DNA of 64,000 bases, from positions 496,001 through 560,000 of the forward strand of contig JABYQQ010000024.1 in assembly GCA_022605405.1 (NCBI GenBank), read 5' to 3'. The position numbers were made by a program, and so were the translations under genes. Positions 1 to 17,970 of this stretch are shown here, piece after piece; position 1 is the stretch's first letter, and each line of letters starts with the position of its first letter. The notes beneath the pieces are model-generated. The model saw only the letters and a list, made by a program, of their open reading frames with translations. It made no database searches and was not told where the DNA came from. The DNA comes from Earliella scabrosa (lineage: Eukaryota > Basidiomycota > Agaricomycetes > Polyporales > Polyporaceae).

Positions 1-1118
1 ATAACAACTAGATAGGTTGGGATGTGGTGGATGACTCGGAGTCGAACAGTAGAATTGGGCTGAGGTTGTTGACCCCAGTCCGTGGACAAGTGATTCAAAA
101 ATTGCAGTGAGCCTGTGGATCAGCACCCGATTTGTCAGCTGAACGGAGGCGATATCACTGTAGTCTGTGAGAGATGGTGAGAGGATGGCGTCAACGTGAA
201 GGTTCCACGTACCCGGCTACTGGTGGCACTAGTAGTCGAATCGTACCAATGTGGGGAGGGTTGTTGCAATTGGGCTACCTACAGCCACGCCCGAATCTGT
301 GTTCCCTGCGCATTGGCTCAGCACTCCCATAGGGATTGTCTGTGGGATACTAGGGCACATACCGAAGTATAGAGTGTGCCAAGCCGCAAATATGTTAAAC
401 CCCAATAAGATGCGCGACGCTGTAAGTACGGGGCGAGGGTCACCCTAGCAATGGCGTAAGTATGTTGCCAAGATCGCATTCACAGTACTGATCGAGTCAT
501 CTCGCGAGATCAGATCTCGATCGTGCCGGCGGTGAGTATCGTTTCGACATAGACGCCCGAAGCGCTTGAACTGTAACTCAACCACCACCTCCATAATACA
601 CAAGAATCCGTCGGTCCTCAACTCTAGATGGTCCATTCATTGGTTTTAGCGACTATTTCTGCTAGAGATGCACACAGTGGCATGAAAGAACAGTGACGCT
701 TAACGGTCCCTCCTTACTACACGGCGGTACAGTGGAGTGGCAACTTGAAGCCGACCGTAATTGCCACTCCACTTATCCCAGGCCATGCACGCGACGAGGA
801 GGAGATAGCCTTGCGCACTGTTGGTACGTACATGATTGCCTTTACAGCTATACTGGCAGTTCTCTCACTGGCTCAGCCCACCATGCTCCGCGATTGTCTG
901 TCCCTGCTGATAAGCACCCGGAAATAGTGCTGTCTGGCGGCACGAGGAATGCTCCCCGTGACAGGGACCTCCGGTACCTGCGGCACTACAGCGGCGGTAT
1001 TGTGTCAGTTCTGGGACTTTAAGGACACTCGAAGGGCAGAGCACGAGAGGATACACCTCTAGCCCTTCTTCCCTACCCTCAGGGACGTCGACAGAACTCG
1101 CGACCAGGCCCAATCAAG
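1..1118. other. 5' flank of DUR3; no convincing gene
   Basis: No recognisable protein is seen here. A 60-codon reading frame at 745-927 has one hydrophobic stretch but matches no family I know and sits directly upstream of DUR3, so it may only be leader or promoter sequence. Other short frames in the first 700 bases have no coding features. A gene whose main part lies left of the window cannot be excluded. Confidence 0.5.
908..913 (+). promoter_or_regulatory. Possible GATA-factor site upstream of DUR3
   Basis: The hexamer TGATAA fits the HGATAR site bound by fungal nitrogen-regulatory GATA factors (AreA/Nit2 type). It lies about 205 bp before the DUR3 start codon. Fungal urea permeases are commonly under nitrogen catabolite control, so the site is plausible. 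A single hexamer in about 1.1 kb is weak evidence. Confidence 0.25.
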
Positions 1119-4033
1119 ATGTCTGCAGGTGAACCAATACTGCCTCAAGCTGCTGGATACGGCGTAGGTATGTGGTTCGATTAGGCATACGGCTGCGAGT
1201 ATTCTGACGGTGTCTCGCACGACCTTCGCAACGTGGAGTCGTCGGTATGTATCCTATCACTTCTTCTATGGGAGTGTAGCATTTAACTCGATATCACTCA
1301 GGAATCGGTCTGTTCTTCAGCGCGCTGATGCTCTCTCTGAGTGCGATCCAAACGCGCTACACCGGACTGTCTTTGAAGAAGTCCGATGAATTCAATAGCG
1401 CGTCGCGCAGCGTCAAGCCAGGGCTTATCGCGTCTGGCATCGTCTCTGCGTGGACGTGGGCCGCATCTCTGGTAAGTGCTGTCACATCTGGACTGTTCAA
1501 AGAAATCATGCATCAACTATTCGATCTACATGGCAGCTGCAGTCCAGCGTGGTAGCATACAAGGATGGGATAGCGGGACCTTGGTGGTACGGCGCAGGGG
1601 CAACGGTGCAGGTTTTACTCTTCGCACAGGTAGGTCGCGTCTCTTCATTGCGCGTGCATGCTTAGTTTTGTCCTGCACAGCTCGCAGCGAAGTTGAAGCT
1701 CAATGCCCCTCACGCGCATACATGGCTCGAGATCGTTGCGGCTCGCTGGGGCACCGTCGCACACCTCGTCTTTATGTTCTTCGGGTTCGCAACCAACATC
1801 ATTGTCTCGGCTATGCTCGTCCTTGGAGGATCAGCCACTGTCACCGCCTTGACGGGCATGCACACCATCGCTGTGAGCATCCCGGAAGGACTCAAAGAGC
1901 GCATCGCTGAATATTGGTCTTCTATAGGCATGCTTCTTGATTCCGCTGGGAGTGGCCATTTATGTCGTAGTCGGCGGGATGCGCGCGACCTTGCTCTGCG
2001 ACTAGTGAGTCTTACTTCATCGCCCTGCGTGAACTGAAGTACTCACCCGAATCGCGCAGCACGCACACTGCAGTCCTATTCGCCGTCCTCCTGATGTTCA
2101 TCTTCACCGTCTACGCCACGAGCGAGAAGATCGGCAGCGTCAGCGCGATGCACGCGCTCCTCACCAAGGCCGCCGAGGAGCACCCCGTCGCGGGGAACGC
2201 GCAGGGCTCGTACATGACCATGCAATCCAAGAACGGCCTCATCTTTGGCGTCATCAACGTCATCGGCAACTTTGCCACTGTCTTCCAGGACCAGGCTGTA
2301 GGCTCTCCGATCCCTCTACCCAAGATATCCTTCTAATCTCGTTTGCGGCAGTACTGGCAGCGCGCGATCGCAAGCCGCCCCGCGACGTGCGTCAAGGCCT
2401 ACCTCCTCGGCGGGCTCGCATGGTTCGCGATTCCGTTCATGATGTCCACAACGCTCGGACTCTCCGCCGTCGCGCTCCGCGGGGATCCGGACATGCGCGT
2501 CCTCACTCCCGAAGACGTCTCCGCTGGGCTCCCCGCATCCGCCGCTGCCGCTGCTATACTCGGAAAGACAGGCGCAGCGGCACTGCTGGTCGTGCTGTTC
2601 CTGGCCGTTACGTCTGCGACGTCCGCAGAGCTGATTGCGGTATCCTCTCTGTTGACCTATGATGTGTATAAGGTGCGTGCGTGCTTGTTTTGGATGCTGG
2701 TCGAGGTGATAACGTTTGATGATGGCGCATGATAGAGGTACTTCAATCCAATGGCAACGGAAGCTCAGATATTGAAGATGTCTCATGCCATGGTATGTCC
2801 GTCCAATCCGCTATGTCTCGGCATATTACTGTGAAGCTCAACGCGCCTCTGATGCGCGCACACAGGTCGCATGCTTCGCCATCGTCATGGGGTTCTTGGG
2901 ATTGATCTTGTTCTACATCGGCATCTCCATGGGCTGGCTCTATGTACGTGATGAAGTTCATGGCACCACCCGCGTCTTTGACGGACTCTCTTCCTAGGAA
3001 TTCATGGGCGTCGCTTTGGGATCTGCAGTTGTCCCGATCGCCATGTGCATCACCTGGAGCAAGGCGAACAAGTGGGGGTGTATTTGGGGCGCCATTGGTG
3101 GTTTCTGTGCCGGCTTGATCGCGTGGCTCGTCACTACCGCCAGGCTTAATCAAGGAGAATTATCTGTCGCTGTGAGCCACACACATATACCGCCGCAAAA
3201 TGTGCGCTGGCTGATGGACTGACAACCGTGCAGACGACTGGCGGTGACTTGGAGATGCTAGCAGGTAATCTCGCCTCCATAGGAGTCGGTGGAATCGTGA
3301 CAATTGTTACCTCAATCATAGTGAGCGTTTCCTTGACTTGACTCCCAATTAGTCTGGTGTCATTTGCTGACGTCCTCGCAGCGGCCGGATAGTTTTGACT
3401 TCGAAGCTACACGCGCCCTGAACAAACCGTCTGCTACTACGCACGAGAACGCCGCGGTAGCCTCTTTCAATGGGTCCGAAAGCGAGAAGACGCGTCACTC
3501 CGCGGATGTAACGCTCCAGCCCGTGTCTTCCGCAGCTGCGGAGGAGCAAGATTTGAAAGAACTCGACCCTGTCGCGCTGAACGAGTCATTCAGGATAGCC
3601 GCTTGGGCGTCAGTTGCTCTGGTAGGTTCAATTCATCCTCGGGCAGGGAAATTTGATGACATTGTCTCCGGGACAGACACTCGTGATGCTCGTCATCATC
3701 CCGCTGCCGCTCTTCTTCGCGCAGACGGTGTATGGCGTGGGCGGACTCACGGCGTGGGTTGTCATCGGCATGCTATGGGCGTTCTGCTCCGCCATAGCGG
3801 TTGTTCTGTATCCTTTGTATGAAAGTCGTGCTGCGCTGATGCTGATTGCAAGGGGAATCATCAAGGTAAGTCGGTATGTGTCAAGCACTGCCCAACCGCC
3901 AGATGCGCGCCCGCGCTGACCGATGGCTCGTCTTGTGTAGGATCTATTCCTCCAAGTCCGAAACAGTGGGGAGACTTGGAGGCATGAAGAAGAATCGAGT
4001 CATGCAGAAGCCGCAGTTGACAGTTCACTTTGA
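1119..4033 (+). CDS. dur3: Urea/polyamine symporter DUR3 (SSS family)
   Basis: Plasma-membrane active urea transporter of the sodium:solute symporter superfamily. Fourteen exons join to 2,058 nt, giving 685 residues: 1119-1167, 1302-1471, 1537-1629, 1681-1872, 1928-2004, 2060-2297, 2352-2672, 2736-2792, 2866-2943, 2998-3171, 3234-3320, 3382-3621, 3677-3865, 3941-4033. Family hallmarks include [12 protein letters not shown] near the third helix, [17 protein letters not shown] in the middle, [18 protein letters not shown], and [20 protein letters not shown], with about 15 hydrophobic segments. Every splice phase is consistent and nothing is broken, so the gene should be functional. The start at 1119 gives a short hydrophilic N-terminus ([10 protein letters not shown]) that runs straight into the conserved first helix. 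The intron at 1873-1927 is open in one frame and could be mistaken for coding sequence. Close family members also carry spermidine and putrescine, so the exact substrate is inferred. Confidence 0.93.
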
Positions 4034-4592
4034 CTGTGGCAGTCTGACTACTTACTAGTAGTAGGGGTGGGCCGTGGCTAGCCCAGTGAAACCTGTTTTG
4101 GTCGACGGCTATACAATTTGATCGTCTTTGGTCCAAGTTAGCATCCAGCCTGACAGGCTCGGAGATCGAGTAGCTATGTACATACCCGCCGCTCGTACGT
4201 ACCGAACCAGCTGGTTCTTTGACGATTACAAGCAAGACCCGAATTCCGTTGCTGACGCCGCTGCATTACACCACAGATACGGCGCATGCCGAGGCTCCGA
4301 GCGCCCAATCAGAATTGAACTGAACCGGATCGATTTGTACTCCTGATGGGCCGAATTTGGCAGTTGATGTGAAATCGGCGTTGGCTGATTGGCCCCCTGG
4401 AGGCAGACGCCCGTCTGGAAATCGGACGGGAGCGACTGTCGATGGGGGTGTGAGCCTCCTCGGCCGAACCTCGATTTGCCGCGTCAGTGCAGGGCACGCA
4501 GGTCATCCCAATATAACCGCCATGGATCCCTGCCACGGTCTGCAGCTTCCCCCGTTCCACTCCGACCTTGTATCGTCGGCCAACCTTCCGCG
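4034..4592. other. Intergenic region between DUR3 and the ABC transporter
   Basis: This stretch should hold the DUR3 terminator and the promoter of the ABC transporter. Short frames are present (for example 4357-4800), but none shows family features or intron-consistent extension. I see no repeat or RNA gene. Confidence 0.5.
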
Positions 4593-10800
<6,208 letters not shown>

Positions 10801-13588
10801 TAGCGCGCTCAACGAGTTCCCTCCACTCAAGTTGCCTCGACGACTCACGACGACGAGTTGAATACACGCACACGTCGCAACGACTCCATCGTACACTAAT
10901 GCTCATAACATGACATGTAGATTCACCGGGGTCCTGTGTATCACTTTACTAGAAACATCCCTAATGGAGACATCACTACACCTGCCTCGCCCGTGGGCCG
11001 TTCTAGCGTCCGCGCGGTACTGCACCTTCCTCCACAACTTCGACCTGCACAAGACCGCACGACATGGACGGTTCGGGCTCATGACCGTACTCGTGCGGCC
11101 AGCGCTGAAGCTGCTGACGGTGGGGCTCGTCCACCGCGCCGCGCATTGCGAGATCGTGGGGCACCAGGCCCATCGACTCCGAGGATTCTATCGAAGGATA
11201 TCGAAGTTGAAGCTTCAAACGCAACCATTAACAAGCAGAGACAGGCGGCCGCGCTCCCTGCCGGGCTCTCCACACTCAATGACAATAAGTATTCAAGAGA
11301 GAGGGAGCTAGAGAGGCCGGCGGACGATCCGGCACGCGAAGGTTCCGCTCTCGACAACCATACACGCGGGTGGTTCGCGAATCCGAAGGCGGGCACAAGT
11401 GGGCCAGAAGCACGAGCTCCCCGCTCCCCGCGTGCCTCGTGCTCGTCCTAAAGCTTAGCTTCAACGTTCAGGCTCTCTCCGCTCCCCGCCAGCTGGGAAG
11501 CCGAAGCCACAGGAATCAGGAAGCTTAAGACACGGGGAGGTGCATGCAGTATCGCCTCAACTTGGTACGGTACTGGTCTCAGGCCCCGGGACCTGGGTCT
11601 GCACCCGCCGCACCCGCACCCGCCACCGCCCTCCGGGCCCCGTGCATCTCGGGCCGGGTAGCGGGGACGTCCGCCGTCCGGACTCCGTAGTAGCAAGGTT
11701 CTGAATCATATACACAGAGACCGGCCGCGGCGCTTCCTCTTGCGGCGACGAAGCTGTGAGATGGAGGAGAACGTCGACGTCGGCGGGTGCATCGGAAGCT
11801 CCGTGGCGGCGGCGCCGCAGTGCCGTATCGCCGTACCCGTGGACTCTTCAAGTTGCGCACGCCGCCGCCAGCTGACCGCATCTAGTCCTAGGCCTGGTCG
11901 AGACAGGCCAGACGGTGGAGGTGCCGGCACAGCGCCAATGCGATTCAGAGGTTGGCAAAGCCGGGAGCTTGAGGCCTAAGGTTGCCGTTGAACCTCGTTC
12001 AGAAGCGTAAGGTTGAAGGTTGAAGTGACTCAGCGAGACACGCTGGCATGTCTGGGCCCGAGTGGGCAAACGCCAAATTACTGATGAGTGCGGCTTAATT
12101 AGGAACGCGAACCTTGACAGAAGCTCGCGTCAGTCGAAGGCGCAAAGTTACACCTCTGAACATCTGAAGCGCCAGGGCGACTGACTGACTGACTGACTGA
12201 CTGACGGTACATTCAGAAAGCCGTCGCCGACGATATGACGTGAACCGGGACGCTCCTCAGTCAGGCCGAAAAAATAGACGTGACAGGCGCGCATCATGCA
12301 TCATGCACACACCGCCGCGGGCTCGACTTCGAACTGGAGTCCCGACTCTCGAGCATGCAGCGCGCCGAGCGCGACGCTCGACGTGCGGGATCTCAACGAA
12401 CGTCCGCGCGCTCTCTCGTCGGGCGGGACGCCAGACGCGGCCTCGGAATTCGGAAGGAGGCACGTATAAACGACAGCAGCAGCTCGTACGTGAGGCCGAC
12501 CGGCTGGTCTGGGTTAGTCTGGAGGACCTGACGAAGGCGCGCGCTCTGTTGTTGACGCGTTGACGTTGCGTGCGCAACAAACACTAAGGCTCGTCCTCGT
12601 CCGACGTGTGCATGTGCCGTGCATTGCGTCATGGCCCTAGCTGCATCGATGCGCGCTGTATGTCACGGCGTGGTTCAGCATAGTCTGGCCATCCGTGTCG
12701 GGGACGTACGTAGGACGTGTTTCGACCGTCGCTGAAACTCGCGTGCGGCGGGCTAACGCGATGTGTTCAGCACTGGAGAGATGGCCCTCGTATGCGCCTG
12801 ACAGCGCCGAGGTTCGATTCCCTGCGTGGCCGCCCTCGGACGAGAGATGATCGATGATAGGCTGACAATCGAGCGCGCCCGTTATGACCCGTCGAAGAGA
12901 ACGAGCGAGGATCACGCACCGAAGCAGCGAGCGTGGCCACACCTCGGCCCATAGCCACGGCTGTCTGTATCTCGGTATCTTGGTATCTCGCTCATGCATC
13001 ATGTCAGCACCCATCGGGAGATCGCACTCTTCGTGACAGAATGCACAGTCCAGATCTCGCCCGGTGCACCCTACGTATGCAGATGGGAATATTGGCGCAC
13101 GCCGCACAGACTAGCACCTCGCTGTGACGCCTCATCAAATTCACAACGCTGTCTGACACGGGCGCAGGACACGGCAGAACGGCCGTAAGTATGTGCGCCA
13201 CGCGGATCGTGCGGGGAGCACTCGTTCCGGGGAGATCGTCCGCCGGGTATGCACCCCCGCCGTGCTTCTTCCTCCGCTCCCTCCGTCTCGTCCGCACGCG
13301 CTGGTTCCGAACAGCGAGGATGGGAAGGCCCCCTCCCCCCAACCCAATTGAATGTTGATTGAATATTGATGGGGTGACGTCGTCTATGCGCATCCCCCAC
13401 GTACGTCCACACGCTGGCTTCTGTTTCGCTTCGCATTCAATCGAAATCAGCGGACAGGCAGCGTCAACGAGCGAGCAGATGCGCACCTCTCGCGAGTCTT
13501 CGAATCTTCCTCCGAGACGCGATCCGCAACAGATCCTGCCCAACGCCCAGCGCTCGACGCTCGACGCTGACGCGGACGATGCAGTCGG
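10801..13588. other. 2.8-kb region without a recognised gene
   Basis: This follows the ABC transporter stop and reaches the 3' end of the AIM32-like gene. Frames of 60-180 codons occur on both strands (for example 10936-11451 +, 13004-13543 -) but overlap one another, are rich in Arg and Pro as GC-rich noncoding DNA gives, and show no domain. A CTGA tetranucleotide run lies at 12179-12209. A lineage-specific or noncoding transcript cannot be excluded. Confidence 0.45.
12179..12209. repeat. CTGA tetranucleotide microsatellite
   Basis: About seven perfect tandem copies of CTGA/GACT lie in a non-coding stretch. It is a simple sequence repeat that is likely to vary between strains; no function is implied. 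Confidence 0.9.
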
Positions 13589-14723
13589 TCAAAAGATCTG
13601 CGATGCGAGCGCCAGCTGCTCGTCCTTGTCAAGGCCCATTCGGCCGCGCCAATATGGAGGACAGAGCGGCGGCAGCGAGCGAGCTGGCTGAGACCTCCTA
13701 CGCCGGTGCACGCCGTGCCAAGCAAGCACCTCGTCCAGCACCCGCGGCACGTCCACCTCTTGCACGGTGCCCAGCCTGTTTGCGGTTAGCGCGAGCACCA
13801 AAAACATTCAGTACGTCGACACCGGTGGAGGGACCGAAGCCGCACGCACCAGTCGCCATACGGAAACACTAGCACATTCGCGGCGTACCTGCGTCCAGCC
13901 CAGGCGGAATGAATCATGCACTTGTCAGTGACTAGTCACAGCAGCCGCCACGGCCGCCGTGTAGAGCTGAGCTGAGCTTGACGTACTTGTGACCTCCGAC
14001 GTGCGCGACCTCGCCGACGCACACCTCGTCGCCCACGCCGCGCTTGGCCACCTCGGTCCGCAAGGCACGCGCCACCTCCCCTCCCGTCTCTCCGCACCGG
14101 CAGTCGCGCGCGCCGTGCGTGCAGACGTACAGGAACAGCCTCCCGTCGAGCTCCAGTCCTGGACCTGGTTCCCCGCTCCGAATCCGAGTCCGACTCAGAG
14201 ACGGGTCGTCTGGATGATGATGATCATGACGAGCGAGGACGTGGGCGCGAATCTGCGCGTCAACCGCGTCCAGGTTCGCGAGCGAGACCAGAGGGAGGTG
14301 GAGGCGGCCCCGGCGCGAGGCAGCGAAGACAGATGCGACGTACGCTTCTTCTCCCGCACCCGCAGGCTCTTCAGATTCTGTCATCCCCTTCTCGTCCCCG
14401 TTCCCGTTCCCGTGCCCGTTCCCGCGGGGCTCGCCCAGCCCGCTGTAGCCGGCGTGCACCGGCAGGGCGGGCGACCACGCAAAGTTGACGAGCCCGCCCC
14501 ACGCGCGCGCCCTGAGCGTGAGCTGGCGCCAGAGGGGCGACTTGGAGCGCGCTGGGTACTCGGACGGCGGGGCGTGCGTGTGGAGGAGGACGTACGCGTC
14601 GTGACGCGCCACGGAGCCCGCCAGAGACAGGGTCGGCGGGGAGGACGAGAATCGGCGCAGGCGCAGGCAATAACGGGCGGAGTCGGGAATCAGCTTAATG
14701 GGCGTCCGGGAGAGCGGCAGCAT
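13589..14723 (-). CDS. AIM32: AIM32/Apd1-type thioredoxin-like [2Fe-2S] protein
   Basis: Sucrase/ferredoxin-like protein of 320 residues in three exons (14723-13987, 13888-13850, 13775-13589; 963 nt in frame). It keeps the cluster signature CTHGARDCRC, in which the first and last Cys are nine apart, and the downstream HVGGH, giving the two-Cys, two-His non-Rieske [2Fe-2S] site known for yeast Apd1 and Aim32. The N-terminus (MLPLSRTPIKLIPDSARYCL) is basic and Ser/Arg-rich like a mitochondrial presequence, favouring the mitochondrial Aim32 branch over cytosolic Apd1. The C-terminus ends with the family's WRGRMGL block. Exon 2 is only 39 nt and carries the YAANVLVFPYGDW segment. Aim32 is linked to mitochondrial redox and thiol quality control. 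The gene is divergent from the P450 with a 0.95-kb shared upstream region. A His/Asp/Gly-rich insert in the middle is poorly conserved. Confidence 0.86.
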
Positions 14724-15677
14724 CGGCGGAGGTGTGTGTAGTCAAAGTCAGGGCTGGGGTATGTAGTCGAGGGCGAGACACGGAGGGAGGGGGCGGTGCG
14801 CAGGCTTTTGAGCTCATCGTCACGGTCGTCGTCGCGCTGACGAGTGCGCGCGGCGGGGCGGCCGGCGTCGGGCTGAGTCGGGACCCGGGACGTGCGTTTT
14901 GCCTCCGCGAGAGCTCCCCGGCGTCTTACCGCGGGGCTATAATTGCACAGGGACTGAATGGGGAGGGCAATTGCCAATCGGGGGAGGCGTTTTCGATCAG
15001 ACGGAGGAGGGTCGCATTCTGCCGGATGTGGCAAGGAGGAACGAGTGGGTGGCTTGGGGAGGGGGGTGCGCCAGCGAGAGGCCATCCCATATCCATCCTT
15101 GCCTTGTACTTGCCTCCTCGTCCGCCCGCGCGCTCTCTCCGCCGACGCCGCGGTTGCCAACGACGACGGTCGACGCAGGGAGTCGCGCTGCTGCCTGGGT
15201 GCGGCCCAGCCCAGAGACAGGGAGTGTGTATTCAATGCACGCCGCCCGCGCGTCGGGTGACAGACAGGCGAGCGACGCGGGAGACGCGCTCGCGAGGGTG
15301 GGACGCGCGCACTGGCACTGGGCTTCGTCGAGAAGCTTGGGCGGAGGCGAAAACAACTCCCACCGCTTGTCCCTCCGCGGACGGAGAATTCAGATCGCAT
15401 CATCTCTTGATTCCTCTCCAGCCAGCCAGCCAGCCAGGGATTCTGTCAGAGCCCTGCGACTCTCGCGCACCTGCTTCGCCAATTAAAGTTTGTCAGAGCC
15501 GAGCCCTCCCCCGCTCGCTGCATATATGCGCACGTAGGGCCCGCCTGCTTCTCGCAATCTTTCCCCTGCCTTCCCTGCCTCCCCACCTCCCCCACCTCCC
15601 CTTCCTCCCCCCCTCCTCCGACATCTAACTCTTACCCTTTGGGCGCGCGCGCCGTGGATCCGTGACTGCTCTCCGGA
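14724..15677. promoter_or_regulatory. Divergent promoter region, AIM32-like / P450
   Basis: The two genes start 954 bp apart and point away from each other, so both promoters lie here. The P450 side ends in a strong C/T-rich tract (about 15550-15625), a common feature just upstream of highly expressed fungal genes. Long frames through the region (14732-15628 +, 14690-15403 -) are Arg/Pro/Ser-rich with no domain and are treated as chance frames of GC-rich DNA. Confidence 0.5.
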
Positions 15678-17970
15678 ATGTCTGCCATAGCCTGGGCTGC
15701 TGCCCTTGTCGCCGTCTACTTCGTCTGGCTCGGCCTCCAGCAGAAGACGAGGAGACTCGCCCTCCCGCCTGGTCCCAAGGGCCTCCCGCTCATCGGGAAC
15801 CTGCGCGACATGAAGCTCACAGGTCTATGGTTCGAGGCCCGCAAGTGGGCCAAACAGCACGGTTAGCACCCCCCCTTCTCCGCGATCTCGCTCTCTTTCG
15901 CGCGCCACCTCCGTCATTCGTATAGTCGCGTCCGATGCTGACCCGACTCTTTGCGCGCGCAGGCGAGCTCGTCTACCTGAACATATTCGGACAGGGATTG
16001 CTGTTTGTAAATAGCTATGAAGCGGCGGTCGACCTGCTCGAGAAGCGCGGCGCGATCTATTCGGACAAGCCCAAGATGGTCATGGCTGGCGAGCTGTGAG
16101 TCCGACCTCTTCGCTCTATGCGCCGCACGTGCCTAGGCTCTGACCGTACCGTTTCGCGTGCAGTTGTGGCTGCGACAACATGGTGCGCACTTCTGCTCCT
16201 GCTGGTAGCGTCCGGACGCGACTGACGCGACGTCGATGCAGATCGGGCTCACTCCGTATGGCGAGCGGCTTCGCAGGCAGCGGAAACTGATGCTACAGGC
16301 TCTCGGTGCTAACCGGATACACGCCTACCACCCTCTTTTGGAAATCCAAACTCACAACCTCCTCCAAGGCATGCTCAACTCTCCCGACGACTCGACGAAC
16401 ATCATCAGGAGGTACGCCTCGCGCCCCCACTTCCCAGTAGTTCGCGCCCGACCACTCACTCACTCACCTTGCGCGCGCGCTGACGCAGATACACGGGCGG
16501 CCTCACCCTCCTCATCGTCTACGGCTACCGCGTCGTGTCCAACACGGACAGGCTGCTCGAGATGGCGGACGAGAGCCTCGAGCTCCTCTCGAACCATATC
16601 GCCGCTGCCGGCAAGGTCTGGATCGTCGATCTCTTCCCACCGCGTACGTCCTCTCCCCCCGTTGCCATCTTGCCGTAAAGACCGCTGACCACACGTGCCG
16701 TCCCCCTTCATCTCCGACAGTCAAATACGTTCCCTCGTGGTTCCCGGGCGCGCAGTTTAAGCGTGACGCGGCGCTGTGGAAGGGCAAGATGGAAGCGTTT
16801 GTCAACGAGCCGTACGACTACACCAAGCAGCAGATGGTGCGTACATCTCCGTCGTTGCTTGCGGCTTGTGCCGGTGTGCTGATGCCGTACATTGCGCGTG
16901 TTTGCAGAAGCAAGGCACCGCCGTCCCTTGCTACGTCTCCATGCTCCTCGACGACGCGGCGCTCGAGAGCAAGGACCAGTCTGTGGACAACCAGCGCGAT
17001 TTCGACATCCGGTGGACGGCCAACTCTCTCTATGCTGGTAAGTTTGCTCTCATGCGCTCTCTGCGTGCTGTGTTCTCAGTGCTGACTCACGGCCGGTCTA
17101 TCTCAGCTAGCTTTGACACCGTAAGTTTAACACCGTGCACGTTGCGCGCACAAAACCCACCGGGCTGACATGCGGTGCGGCTTTGGCTTTGGCTTCGCAG
17201 ACGATCTCGGCCATCGCGCACTTTACGCTCGCGATGATCCAGCACCCGGAAATTTTGAAGAAGGCGCAGAAGGAGATTGACGCGGTCGTCGGCAACTCCC
17301 GTCTGCCCACCTTCAGCGACCGCCCGAACCTGCCGTACGTGAACGCGGTCGTGAACGAGGCGCTCCGGATTTCGTCGCCCGTCCCTCTTGGTGCGTTGTT
17401 GAGCGCTACCGCTGGGGAGGTTGCCTGATTGTGTTGTGTGTGGGCTCGATGTGCAGGTCTCCCGCGTCGCATCACCGAGGACAACGTGTACAAGGACATG
17501 TACATCCCCAAGGGCACGCTCGTCTTCGGCAACAACCAGTGAGCCTCTCCCCCTCTCTCTCGTTCCCCGTGCGTTTGCGTTGCTCACACTGTCCCTTTCC
17601 CTTCAGCAACATGGTCCGCGACCCGTCTATCTTCCCGAACCCGGACGCGTTCGACCCGGAGCGGTACCTCGAGGAAGTCGATGAGGCGACGGCGAAGCTG
17701 CGGGACGTGCGCAACTACGTGTTCGGGTTCGGGCGGCGGCGGTGCCCGGGGTCGTTCATGATCGACGCGTCGCTCTGGATCGCGATCGCGTCGATCATCG
17801 CGAGCTTCGACATCACAAAGGCCGTCGACGAGCACGGGCGCGTCGTCGAGCCCGAGGTCGTGTATGACAACTCGGTGTTCACGACGCTGCGGCCGTTTAG
17901 GTACGATATTCGCCCGCGCTCGGCGCAGGCGGTCAAGGTCATTCGCGAGGCGAAGGGCTTGTCGGACTGA
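15678..17970 (+). CDS. Cytochrome P450 monooxygenase
   Basis: Membrane-anchored microsomal P450 of 518 residues. Eleven exons join in frame to 1,557 nt: 15678-15861, 15963-16095, 16164-16182, 16242-16411, 16489-16643, 16721-16836, 16908-17037, 17107-17120, 17201-17390, 17457-17538, 17607-17970. Residues 1-20 form a hydrophobic anchor, followed by the proline hinge LPPGPKGLPLIGNL. The I-helix reads ASFDTT (oxygen-activation Thr present), the K-helix ExxR is EALR in VVNEALRISSPV, the PERF-like motif is FDPERYL, and the heme loop is FGFGRRRCPG with the thiolate Cys. It resembles the large CYP64/O-methylsterigmatocystin-oxidoreductase-like group expanded in wood-decay basidiomycetes. Substrate cannot be told from sequence: secondary metabolism or xenobiotic detoxification are both possible. 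Two exons are only 19 and 14 nt. All motifs are intact. Confidence 0.93.

Noticed and set aside
1873..1927. Coding-looking continuation after HTIA in DUR3
   Set aside because: It starts GTGAGC and ends ATAG; removing it joins HTIA to [17 protein letters not shown], the conserved family sequence, so it is an intron.
12811..12821. GGTTCGATTCC, a perfect match to a tRNA B-box
   Set aside because: The flanking T-stem has a mismatch, no 7-bp acceptor stem pairs with an upstream segment, and no A-box lies at the right distance.
13989..14741. Plus-strand 250-codon frame opposite the AIM32-like gene
   Set aside because: It is a shadow: the minus strand carries the conserved Cys/His cluster motifs and consistent introns.
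14732..15628. 298-codon plus frame in the AIM32-like/P450 intergenic region
   Set aside because: Arg/Pro/Ser-rich, no domain, runs through the C/T-rich promoter tract; typical chance frame in GC-rich DNA.
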